The notes under the pieces: model-generated | Told to the model about the DNA's origin: nothing | Databases searched by the model: none | Seen by the model: the letters and a program-made list of their open reading frames with translations, nothing else | In this document: one piece after another, positions 48,603-58,531 of the stretch | Layout of the letters: each line of letters opens with the position of its first letter | How positions within the stretch are numbered: position 1 is the stretch's first letter | From: Talaromyces rugulosus | Taxonomy: Eukaryota; Ascomycota; Eurotiomycetes; Eurotiales; Trichocomaceae | DNA: 64,000 nt | Direction: 5' to 3' | NCBI RefSeq assembly: GCF_013368755.1 | Contig: NC_049563.1 | Coordinates: forward strand, 2,666,001-2,730,000 | Program-made: the position numbers and the translations under genes

Positions 48603-49546
48603 ATGAAACAATGGCTTTTATTTCGCTGCTTTATGCCAGATTATACAGGGCCGGACCGCACCCATCCAACCCCAGCTAGCCAATTACTACCTACCCCAAG
48701 CCAAACACGCCCTAGCATACGCTTATTTTGGGGCATTTTTCACAAATACATAAGACGGTTCTCACGGACATACTGCAGCTGGGTTGGTATTCCGTACGAC
48801 AACCAAATCGCCCAACTCCCATTTGGCCTTATTCTGAAATGGTCCGATGGTACGCGCATCGAAGAAGTCATAACCATGCAGGTTGCGAGAGAAGCAGGTC
48901 TCCCAGTTCCAAAAGTGATCGGCTATGGAGAACACCCGGATACTCCGCATACACCAATATCAATCCTTATAACGCGTCTGCCTGGTCGTGAATTAGGCCA
49001 GTGTTACAAGACGCTCAGTGATGCAGATAGAGATTAATCCTAAAAGAGTTGAAAGAATATTTGGATACAATACGGAAATGGAAGAACCCATAGGGTGCGA
49101 ACAGAATCTGCTCTCTATTGGGAACCCCTATCAGAAGCATCCGTGTCCCTAATCATCTTCTCGGTCCATTTGAGATGGAAGAAGAGTTGAATGAGTATCT
49201 CATCAAACCTGCTTGGGTAGAAGGATTTTCATCCAAAACTGCATACACTGAAGCACTCAACCGTGCCAAGGTAATGGAGACATTATCACATTCTATCTTA
49301 TTTACACATGGAGATCTTCAACATCATAATATACTGGTACAGAATGGGCGAGTTACAGGTTTCCTTGACTGGGAATCGGCTGGCTGGTATCCTGATTACT
49401 GGGAATTTACTACGGCTTTGAGGGCTACTCAAGAGGATTTCTGGTGGTATAGTTTTGTTATACGTCTAGGGGGCGGTGCATATTTGAAGGAATTAGATTC
49501 TGAGCGTGCATTGATGTCCCTAACTAGTGCCTCTTATTACTGGTAA
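48603..49546 (+). pseudogene. Aminoglycoside-phosphotransferase-family kinase, decayed
   Basis: Fungal APH-fold small-molecule kinase. The first frame (48603-49037) covers the N-lobe: LPFGLILKWSDGTRIEEVIT, then MQVAREAGLPVPKVIGYG and ISILITRLPGRELGQ. At 49035 the frame stops and the natural continuation (ILKELKEYLDTIRKWKNP) appears in another frame. That frame is cut by TAG at 49091-49093, where relatives have Trp as I recall. It then continues through SLLGTPIRSIRVPNHLLGPFE to the catalytic loop FTHGDLQHHNILVQNGR and the metal-binding FLDWESAGWYPDYWE, ending at 49546. One indel and one TGG-to-TAG change therefore inactivate an otherwise complete gene. The TAG fits RIP-type C-to-T change on the other strand. 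Substrate is unknown; this family is large and uncharacterised in Eurotiales. Confidence 0.8.
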
Positions 49547-50000
49547 TTCTGCTCTGTTTCTTTTTTTTTTTTTCTTTTTCTTCTTTTCTTTTATGGCTCT
49601 GCTTTCAGAGCCCCAAGATTGCTGCATTTTAAGGATGACCTACCTGCCCCGCTGATGGGCTTCTGCAAGAGGGCCAGAACCCAGAGCACCCCAAATCTCG
49701 GCCAGGGTGATTGATATTGACGCCTGGAGTATTCAGCTGGTTGTCATACGTCTTGCGCGAGGTGTAATGAATTTTTACCTTGCAGTGTCACCCGCTCACT
49801 GGGTTCGTAGCGCAGCATCTGAAGCATACTACTCACCAAATCATTTTCCTGCACTAACCCTTGAAAGAGACTTTTTGACTTTCGCCGCCGTTTTATACAC
49901 AAATTGATATTTGAACAATTCAATTCAGTAAAACAAAACAAAAGCTAATACAAAAAAGCCACGCTATATACAATATTACAACCAAGAGAATATTTGAAGC

Positions 50001-50030
50001 AAATCAAAGCAAATCAAAGCAAATCGATTG
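50001..50030. repeat. (AAATCAAAGC)3 tandem repeat
   Basis: Three perfect 10-bp units in the spacer downstream of creC. Confidence 0.9.
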
Positions 50031-50064
50031 ATCATATCAAATAGTACATAAAACATGACCCTAG

Positions 50065-50084
50065 CCTAACCTAACCTAACCTAA
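50065..50084. repeat. (CCTAA)4 pentanucleotide repeat
   Basis: Four perfect units. It resembles telomeric CCCTAA but the unit is one base shorter. Confidence 0.9.
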
Positions 50085-50143
50085 CCGCCAAAGGGGGAAT
50101 TTTGTGAAATTCGAAAAGCAAAAAGGGAAAGAAAAAAAAAGGA

Positions 50144-52344
50144 TCACAAATTCGACTCTCCAGCCCCACCAGATCCAGACCCTGATACAGTAAGAGAGAG
50201 ATTGGCGTGGCTTTCGTTTGTGACGTTCTCTCGGGGACGGGTCCATGTACGGATGTGACCTGCAACTTAGTAGTTAGACATGTACGAGCTAGAAGATCAA
50301 GGAGGAGATGTACCTTCCAAGGATGACGTAAAAATGGAATCTTCCTGGAATCCAAGCCAGCAAATCGGGTCTGAGCCAACAATTTTCGACTAGAACGATA
50401 TATATTAGCGTTGCACATAGGTTTTAGGATGAGATAGGAAGACTACCATAATCGGAGGAAGAAGAGCGGTGAGTTTCCTCGGCTCGACTGGATGGTCCAG
50501 AACCTCTTCCTCGTCGCTGTCCTTTGGTTTTTCTGTCCGGTCCGAGTCGGATCGTTTGCGATTGCTCAGGCTATCAGTTCGATGGCGGCTGAGTTGGTGG
50601 ATACCCGCGGTGACGCTGTTGCGATGGCGGCCGTTGGTTTGGAGCTGTGGAATGGTTAGTTTGAAACAGCAAACTAATAGGTTATTAAAACTTCTTCCAA
50701 ATACGTACTGCCTTTGGACGATGGAGCATGCCAACGTTAAAATCCCACAGCAGCAGCCGGCAGTCATCGCCAACACTGCCAAACCTATAATTCCGCTCGT
50801 CGCATCTCCAGGGATCAAACGCAACGGCCGAAACCCACGAGTGGTGACCCTGGCATCGAGCAATAATCTTTCGTTCTGCAAGAGACCAAATCGAGACCAG
50901 GTCGTCCTGTCCACCGGTTACCATGTATTTGCCATCGGGAGACCAGCAGACGCATAGCATGCCGCCGTAATAGCTTGGGAATACATCCGTGATTCTAAGT
51001 TGTGTTAGACAAACGAGACAGACTGATGTTCAAAAGGCAACTCACTCCTCTTTGTGATAATCCAATACGCGCAATGTGCCGTCTTCTAGCACCATCGCCA
51101 AATGGCGATTATCAGGCGAAACAGCAAACTGATTGATACGCTGATTCGATACTTTCCACACTGCGACTGGGTTCGTCTTTTGGTTTTTGGAATTGACCGA
51201 TTTCAAAATCTGCAGCGCCTTTGACGAAGACGCACCACCACTCTCTTCAGCTTCGGGCGTGAAAAGTGCGTCTTCCTTTTCCTTGTCGTAAACCACCACC
51301 TGGCCGTTGGAGTGTGCTGCCAAAAACAGGTTTTCTGAGCCGGGAACCCAGCTGATGTGCGAAACAGGGCTGTTGTTGACGGCGCCATTCTTGTTGATGC
51401 GAGCATACTTTGCCGATATGGGCTCGTACCAGATGATATCGCCCGCCGAAGAACCCATGATGACGTCGAGGTGTGAGGCTGATTTGGTCAATTCGTTGAC
51501 ATCATGGCACAGCATATGCGCCTTTGTGAAAAGAATCTTTGCAAGCGGCTCTTCCTTATTCTGGGAACTCAAATCCAGCCACTGAAATGCCCTGTTGATG
51601 TTTGCAAACGCAAATAAACCCTCGGGTTTCCGGTCTGCCAAGCGCTTGGTCGAGGACTCGTGGGTGATGACTCGAGACACAAACGACGAACTGCTTTTGA
51701 CAATGTTGTTCTTTGGTTTCCGTCGCTTTAGCCCATCTTTGACTGGCGCGATCATCAACGCCGGATTGCTTTCTCCAAACGCGGGCGCCGATATATTACT
51801 CCATGGTTCACTGCCGCTGTCTGACCGCGGGCCACCACCTTCCTTTTCATTTTCCCTGATACTCCTCAAATCCGAAGTCAGCGACCCCGGTCGGTATAAA
51901 TTGGGCGGACTCTGGCTGCTTCCAGCAATCACCAGGGAAACTTTTACGCCCGAAGTCGGCGGGTTTGGAACGGTCGCGAGAGGATTCGGGTTGGTCACGG
52001 GGGCCTCTGAAGGGTGTGGCGGAGGTGTTGCGAGGTGTAGATCATCGACAAGCTCATATGTTCCTAATGGCAAGTGTTAATATAACCTTGTCGGTCTCTA
52101 GCGTGGCTAAATGCATACGCACCTTCTCCAACCTGCAAAGGACAGCCGCCTTCGGGGTGCCTGATTATATTATTCGTCTCGATGATGGGTACCGCCATGC
52201 CATTAGCGGCGCCGGCCGCATAGGCGATGGGCACCGAGTACCGCGGTGGAGGAGGAGGTAGGACGCTGTAGCAATGATCAGCACAAACTGATGGTGACTG
52301 AACAAAAAAAAAACCAGAATGCCAGGAGAGGCTACTTACAACAT
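50144..52344 (-). CDS. creC: CreC, WD40 partner of the CreB deubiquitinase
   Basis: 613-residue WD40 protein of the carbon-catabolite repression pathway. It binds and stabilises the deubiquitinase CreB (UBP46-UAF1 relationship), modulating CreA signalling and permease turnover. Exons (minus): 52344-52340, 52265-52123, 52063-51046, 50994-50709, 50644-50447, 50389-50314, 50259-50144. The product begins [20 protein letters not shown], as I recall for Aspergillus CreC, then [21 protein letters not shown]40 units include [60 protein letters not shown] and [13 protein letters not shown] charged insertion ([20 protein letters not shown]) follows, and the last blade ([28 protein letters not shown]) closes the propeller. 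The first coding exon is only 5 nt (ATGTT). Confidence 0.95.
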
Positions 52345-52991
52345 GATGGCCGGATACTAAAAGCACGTGGGAAGTCGAGGCAACATGCAATCGCTCCGGA
52401 ACGTCACGCAATCAATATGCAAGTAGTTTCTCGAACAAGACCCAGTATATGGCGCAATAAAACGCCAACTCTGGTTTCCGCTTGCAAGAAATAATAGCCC
52501 ACGCGAGGACCGTTGCTTTAAATGACTTGAGTGAGCCGCCGGACGTCTCGAGTCGAGTGTTGAGCGGAGAAAGAGAGCTAGGCCAAGTCAAGTGGGGGGT
52601 GGCTTTACATCATCGGGGGATGGGCCGAGTCGTTGGTTGGTACACGACGTCGTCTGTGTTGCCGGGGTCCAGTTGATAGAAGGACACAATAAAATGCCAC
52701 TCTGGATATGATGAGGAGAGAGAGAGTGTGTGTGCGAGAGAGAGAGGAGAAAGGGCGCACACGGAGAAGAGTGAGGGGAAGCCGGAGCCGCTGTCAGTGC
52801 TTCTGGGGTAAGCCGCTGACTGGCCCGTTCCTGGACGCACCGCCGCGTGGCTGCTGACTACGTATACTTTCTAGGCAACTACACGGTCTATTATTTGATC
52901 ATCATATAATATTCTCATTAGGTAAAATCATCGGGTATCTGCAGGCAAATAGAGATACAGGAAATACATGTACAAAATCCGACTCTCGAAT
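52345..52991. other. creC promoter / gem1 3' spacer
   Basis: 647 bp including GA/GT dinucleotide-rich tracts around 52716-52750. No gene is supported. Confidence 0.55.
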
Positions 52992-54953
52992 CTAGCTACC
53001 ACCGCTCACACGGCGCCATATCATGCCAGCAGCAGCTCCAGCGCACACAACAGCGCCAATGGCAATGCCCCAGCCCATCCACTTGTTGTCCAGCTCCTCC
53101 GTCGTGCGTGGAAACGTCGTGCTGGGCTCCATCGCCGCTTCTGCAATGTGGACAAAAACCTCCTGGATGGAGGACCAAGTCGCGCTGACATGGAGCGGAG
53201 GGCCGGCCAACCCCTGGCGAGCAATGTATTCATCCGGTTGGCATTCAGCCCGCTGCGTGGTGCGGTCCAAGTCTGCCTTTAGCGCTAGGAACACGCTAGG
53301 TAGCTCCTCCAAATGAGGGTATTTTTCACGCAGCCTGGTGATGTAAGCAAAAGAGTCGGGGTCGGAAGAGTCGTAAGTGTAAGCCACCACGTCGCACTGG
53401 TCCAGGAGCTTGGTCTGGTTCTCCAACAAAGCCGGCTCTAGCTCGCCAAGTTCGTCGAGAATGAGGTAACATTGTTTCCCACCGGGCAATTCAACAGTGT
53501 TGACTGCCGTCCGTGGCTGGATCGTAGGGTGGTATGTATTGCTAAATCCACGGGACAGAAAAGCGTCCAGCAAGGCCGATTTTCCTGAACCAGGAGCCCC
53601 CAGAACATGACAGAGGACGACATTCCGGCCAACTCGACCAGGCCGGCGCCGACGCTTGCGTGGTTTGGTGACCTTGAGAGCGGCCGTTGTACTGGGATTG
53701 TTGCGGTCTGATGATTCAAACCCTAGGTATGCTAGATACTCGAGAGTCGTCTTGGGTGATGTAAAAGTAGTCATACTCCACTGGGCCAGCCAGCCCTGAA
53801 GAGTGACGTGCCCGGATTCATTGCGCACTGTGCAAGACGGAAATGAACCGTCTGTCCACGAGCTGGGCAAGCCAGGCGTCGGGGCAAACAATGATGCAAG
53901 CTCCGAATCATTCAACCCACCATCGTTGTCCTTGTCAGAGAGCAGGAACAGGTCGACCAGGAAACGGTATCCTTCCGGGGAAAGCTCTGCCGAGGCAAAA
54001 GGAGGAACGTCGAATTTCGGGTGAAGATATGTTTCCTGCAACGACAGATTGTCGGTGTATTGGAATGTTCGCAATATAATCCACACGGTCTCATGACGGC
54101 CCTTTTCGGCATATAGTTTGTTCAAATGCAGGAAGCCGTCCAACGTAATCCCAGTGGAGGTCACAGAGTTGGGATATGTCTTTTGGATTGTTTCCTTGAT
54201 GTGGACCAGATCCTCCTGGCTCAAAGGCTTGCCAAAGCATTTCATCTGGAAATCCTCAATCTCCTTGTCCGACAGATACGCATCTCGGTCCTTGTCGCAC
54301 AGGTAAAAGATACGTTGCAAAGCCGCAATCGCGGCCGGTTTGAGAACCGACTCTTTCGAGTCGAAAAGGGGCGCGATAGGGTGTGTCACGGCCTTTTGAC
54401 AGAGGAAAAACGCCTCGTTCACATTGCGGTGTTCCCGCGCACTCGAGCGGATGCATGAGTCGATTTCCTTGAACTCTGCCATCAGCGGCAGCATCTCCTC
54501 TTCGACGACTTGGGCATCGCTAGCCTCGGTGCCGAGATCGGATTTGTTGGCGCATAGCACGACGGGGACGTTCACGCCGAGGGAGCGGAAATGCGGGAGC
54601 CAGAAGAGGGCGACTCGTTCGTAGCTGTAGTGGTCCGAGTAGACGAGAAGAATCACATTCGACTTGCGAATCTCGCGGGCCAGGTTCCCTCGCTCCTGCG
54701 GCAGGGCCGAGGTGTCGACAACGGTCGTGGTGGTCACATTCTCCGGGGTGCCAATGGTCGGGGGAATTGTTATCTGGGGCAGCACCGGCTGGATCTTGTT
54801 GGTGACAAAGACGCCCTTGACCAGCGACGTGATCAGGCTCGACTTGCCAGTCCCCTCGTCTCCGCAAACGCAGATTCGCACTGGAGGAACGGAACGGGGA
54901 TTAGCCACGGGAATGGAGTTTGGGCGCAAGACCAGGAAACATACCCGTCGCCA

Positions 54954-54954
<1 letters not shown>
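52992..54954 (-). CDS. gem1: Miro GTPase Gem1
   Basis: 632-residue outer-mitochondrial-membrane Rho-like GTPase for mitochondrial distribution and ER-mitochondria contact regulation. Exons (minus): 54954-54945 and 54880-52992. GTPase 1 begins at residue 4 ([20 protein letters not shown]) with switch residues PPTIG and VVDTSALPQ, and the base motif CANKSDLG. Two EF hands follow: [16 protein letters not shown] and [17 protein letters not shown], each with a normal calcium loop. GTPase 2 has P-loop [15 protein letters not shown] and ALKADLD. The C-terminal [19 protein letters not shown] is the tail anchor. The first exon is only 10 nt (ATGGCGACGG) and directly follows five hexamer repeats. Confidence 0.95.

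Positions 54955-54984
<30 letters not shown>
54955..54984. repeat. (GTTGCT)5 hexanucleotide repeat in gem1 leader
   Basis: Five perfect units abut the gem1 ATG, read as AGCAAC repeats on the gem1 strand. It may vary in length and affect leader function. Confidence 0.9.
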
Positions 54985-54988
<4 letters not shown>

Positions 54989-55628
54989 GCTTGGTGAAGA
55001 TGAGCACCAGCTTGGCCCAGGACAATCAGCTGCAAAAGCCCATCGCAGCTTTGTTGCTGCTCGCGAAGGAAGTCGCGAACTCGAGATGTTGCGCGGAGAA
55101 GCACGGCCCGGAACGGAACAACGTCGGCCCTGCTTGTTTGTGTCTGCGTCACTGCCAGGTGGAAGTTCGTTATGTACTCGTTGTTGCCTATCTCGGTGTG
55201 AGCTATCCAGGGACAAAAGGATTATTGAAGAGAGACTGAATGAAAAGGCTCTTTCGCACGCCACTATTTGTCATCCCACGCTCTGGCAGTGGCTCCTCGT
55301 AGCACAGCCGCCTTGTCCCGCATTCCACCGGCGAGAACATCGCGATTCTCCTCTTTGCAATAGTCAATCGAGCTTTCTCGTCTGCAGCCATTGTCCTTGA
55401 CGCTGTCGAATACATCTTCTGTTTCTACCTTGTGTCTGCTCCATACCTTCCTATTTCGTAGCCCGGCTGCAACTCGACCCACTCAACGGCGGCCCGCAGC
55501 GTCAGCTTCTCTATTATTATTATCGCCTCATCGCCTTCACTTCCACCACTTCTCTCCCCTCCCCGACTGCACAGCAATCTCTTCGTTTCTCATCCAGCGG
55601 ATTTGACGGATTGTCACCAGCCGCAAGG
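54985..55628. other. Shared divergent promoter gem1/ysc84
   Basis: About 640 bp between outward-facing genes. CT-rich sequence and a TTATTATTATT tract (55512-55522) lie before the ysc84 ATG. No gene is supported. Confidence 0.55.
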
Positions 55629-57032
55629 ATGCCTTTGGGAATTAACAACCCGCTTCCCTCGTCGATGAGGAGTGAGTCATCTCCCTTCTGGAGCGTTGCG
55701 GAGGTTCCCCGCAATTGTATGTGGGCAACAAGACTGACCAAATCTCCCAGGCGAGTGCAAGAAAGCTGGCAAGATCCTCGCCTCCTTTGTTGATCCCAAA
55801 CAGGCCTTTGGGCCCGATAAGGTCATTCCGCCAGAGGTTCTCGCCGGCGCAAAGGTAATCCTTCTGGTTTTCGTATCACTTGCAAGTCAACCCCGGAACT
55901 AATCCACGGCTCGTTTGCAGGGTCTCGCCGTTCTGTCCGTCCTCAAGGCCGGTTTCCTCGGGTCTGGCCGTTTTGGCTCTGGCATTGTGGTTGCTCGACT
56001 TGCTGATGGCGGCTGGTCAGCGCCGTCTGCGATCGCCACCGCCGGCGCCGGCTTTGGTGGCCAGATTGGATTCGAGTTGACCGACTTTGTCTTTATTCTC
56101 AACGATGCCGCTGCCGTCCGATCATTTTCGCAGGCCGGAAGTATCACTCTGGGAGGCAACGTGTCGATAGCAGCTGGACCCGTGGGCAGGAACGCAGAGG
56201 CTGCCGGAGCGGCCAGTACAAAAGGTGTGGCGGCTGTGTTTTCATACTCAAAGACCAAGGGTCTGTTCGCCGGTGTCAGTCTGGAAGGCAGTGTCTTGGT
56301 GGAACGCAAAGATGCCAACGCAAAGCTATACAACGGCTCAGTCACCGCGCGCCAGCTGCTCTCGGGCTCGGTCCCGTCTCCCCCGGCCGCCGATCCTTTG
56401 ATGCAAGTGCTCAGGTCTCGCATCTTCTCCGGCCGCTCCCAGACCTCTAGCAACGGGATGTACAATGACATCCCGGTCTACGATGACTCCCATGACGATG
56501 TCGTCTGGGATGGACGCCGGGGTGCGGCGTATGGCGAGGGCGAGCGCAGGGACCGGGCTGGTTCGCGGTCTACAAACGACGACTACGAGTACCGAGACCA
56601 GCCTCGTCGTGCCAATACCTGGCAAGACGACTATTACGACCGACAAAGTTCTGGCAACTTGAACCGCTCTCAAACATCAAGAACGGGTGGAGGAGGATTC
56701 CACGACGAGGAGTTTTCAGATAGCCGCTCACGACCAAGCCGTCCGACAGCTCCCAAACCGGTCTTTGGGCAGCGGACAGGCGCTGGGGCGGGTCTGCGCG
56801 AAGACCAGGCGGTTGCGCTGTTTACGTTTGACGCAGACCAGGACGGCGACCTGGGGTTCAAGAAGGGTGAAGTGATTACGATTCTGAAGCGGACCGACAA
56901 GGCAGAAGACTGGTGGACTGGCCGGGTTGGAGACCGCACTGGAATTTTCCCCAGGTATTTTCTCCTTCCTCTTTATCCTCAGAAACAGTGCTAACATAGA
57001 ACAGCAATTACGTCGACCCGGTTGCAAAGTAG
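55629..57032 (+). CDS. Ysc84/Lsb3-type actin-binding SH3 protein
   Basis: 402-residue cortical actin patch protein. Exons: 55629-55671, 55751-55854, 55921-56954, 57005-57032. Residues 1 to about 215 form the SYLF/Ysc84 domain, which binds actin and phosphoinositides: ECKKAGKILASFVDP, PPEVLAGAKGLAVLSVLKAG, FGSGIVVARLADGGWSAPSA, GGQIGFELTDFVFILN, TLGGNVSIAAGPVGRNAEAA. A disordered Arg/Asp/Tyr/Gly-rich linker follows. The C-terminal SH3 domain ([50 protein letters not shown]) is complete. The last exon, 28 nt, supplies the end of the SH3 (NYVDPVAK). It probably acts with Sla1/Las17 in endocytosis. Confidence 0.93.
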
Positions 57033-58531
57033 AAAGGATATTCTCGTTTCTTGTACATTCTTGGTCCTGCTATGAAATGATGCCATGAAAGCCTCTTCTT
57101 TCCGTATACCAATTGAAGCAAATCGGGTTGCAAGAATTTGGAATTATTTGGGGTTATTCATATGTTGATTGTTTGTTATTTTGTTATTATTTGCCGTTAT
57201 GCTATCGAAATATAGGCCAGTCAGTCAATTAAAGATATTTGGGTTTGAACCGTGGGACAGGAAATCCTACTGATGCACTACCACATCAGTCTGCGTGTTA
57301 CACTAACCATGGGTTGTTTTTGCTATTATTTGTTTCCACATCAAACATGCAGCCCGGTGGGGAGAAGGACTAATTAGTACATGTAGGATTCGAGTCTCGA
57401 GTCTAGCCTCTCACCATTGCAGTGAGAAGATTCCTTGGCAGCTTTGATTCTGATACTTGAGAACATTGAACTCGAGAGGAATGAAGGACTAGGAATGGTA
57501 GGAGCATCTGATTCGGCTCTGGAATTCTTTTCTCTTTTTTGTTTTTTTAGCTTATGTTTTTTTTCTCTCTCTCTTCTCTTTTCTAGTTTTCTTTCCTTTT
57601 TGTAGCTCCTCTTTTCATCCGTGCCCTGTCTAGTTCTGCTCAGTCTAGGCTCGTCCCCCCACTGTAGCATTCTCCGGGATTCCCGCTACATGTTACTATG
57701 TACTGTCTTCACCGTCTGTTTAGACAAACCGGCCGGACAATTGACTTGAAAAATTAATTATTATCAAATCCCACCAATTTTTTCTTTCTTTCTTCCCCTC
57801 CGACCAATCCAGCCGAAGTCCGACGTGCTGGCCACCCCGGTGGTTCGGGCTGTTTAATTGGCGTGTTTCGTCTAGACAAGGGGCTGAAGATGCACAACCC
57901 TGCTCATTTTGTTTGGAATTCAGGCAAATAGGCTGACTGCTAGAAATAAAAAATAAGAATAATATTATTGCACAAAGATCACGAGACCGCAAAATCCAAG
58001 CACGCGATGGCGGTCGATCTGGAGCTCTCTGGGGTGCAGGAAAATACTTTATAGTAGGAAAGAACTTAAGAGTAGTGCCGGTGTGGCCCGCCCTGACTCC
58101 ATTTCGCGATTAGCCCAGCCCGTCTTCGTCCTCGCCCGCCAGACAGCCAAGAAACAAACATCCCCAGGAACAACAACGCCATTCGCCTTTTTACCCAGCC
58201 AATCTTCAGATCTACTCGATAATATTTCGTCTCGGCTCTGAAATGTTCTAAGCCCCCGGCCAGACTCGAGAACGGGTCTCCAAAACACCCTTGGCCATCC
58301 TGAACCTCGTCTCATCCTCATCCTCATCTCATCCCGCCCTCGCTGCGCATGGCTCGCTCGCTTGGCCGCTCTCCCCGTTTCGATGACTCCTGGTAGTCTC
58401 GTCCATTTTCCGGCCCAGGTGGCGCAGCAGCAATAGCAGCAGCAGCAAGAATCCTCGTGCCGAGTCTTGAGTTTTGAGCCCGAGTCTCAAAAGGGATCCT
58501 CGTGTTGTTGAGGCTCACGTTCACCCTTCCG
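57033..58531. other. Long intergenic region
   Basis: 1.5 kb between two plus-strand genes. Contains AG/CT-rich tracts (57500-57620), AT-rich stretches and a tRNA-like segment near 57243-57317 (see findings). A Lys/Arg-rich minus-strand reading frame at 57374-57670 is low-complexity and unsupported. No protein gene was recognised. Confidence 0.55.

Larger units (their letters stand above)
49547..50143. other. Spacer with two short tandem repeats
   Basis: 597 bp between the kinase relic and the 3' end of creC. It contains three perfect copies of AAATCAAAGC (50001-50030) and four of CCTAA (50065-50084). No gene is supported. Confidence 0.6.

Noticed and set aside
50065..50084. Telomere-like CCTAA repeat
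   Set aside because: Only four pentamers, not the six-base fungal telomere unit, and the site is internal between genes.
36456..50143. Secondary-metabolite gene cluster
   Set aside because: One intact P450, a P450 relic and a kinase relic occur, but no polyketide, peptide or terpene synthase, transporter or pathway regulator lies among them.
57374..57670. Lys/Arg-rich minus-strand open frame
   Set aside because: It arises from a T/CT-rich tract and shows no family features.
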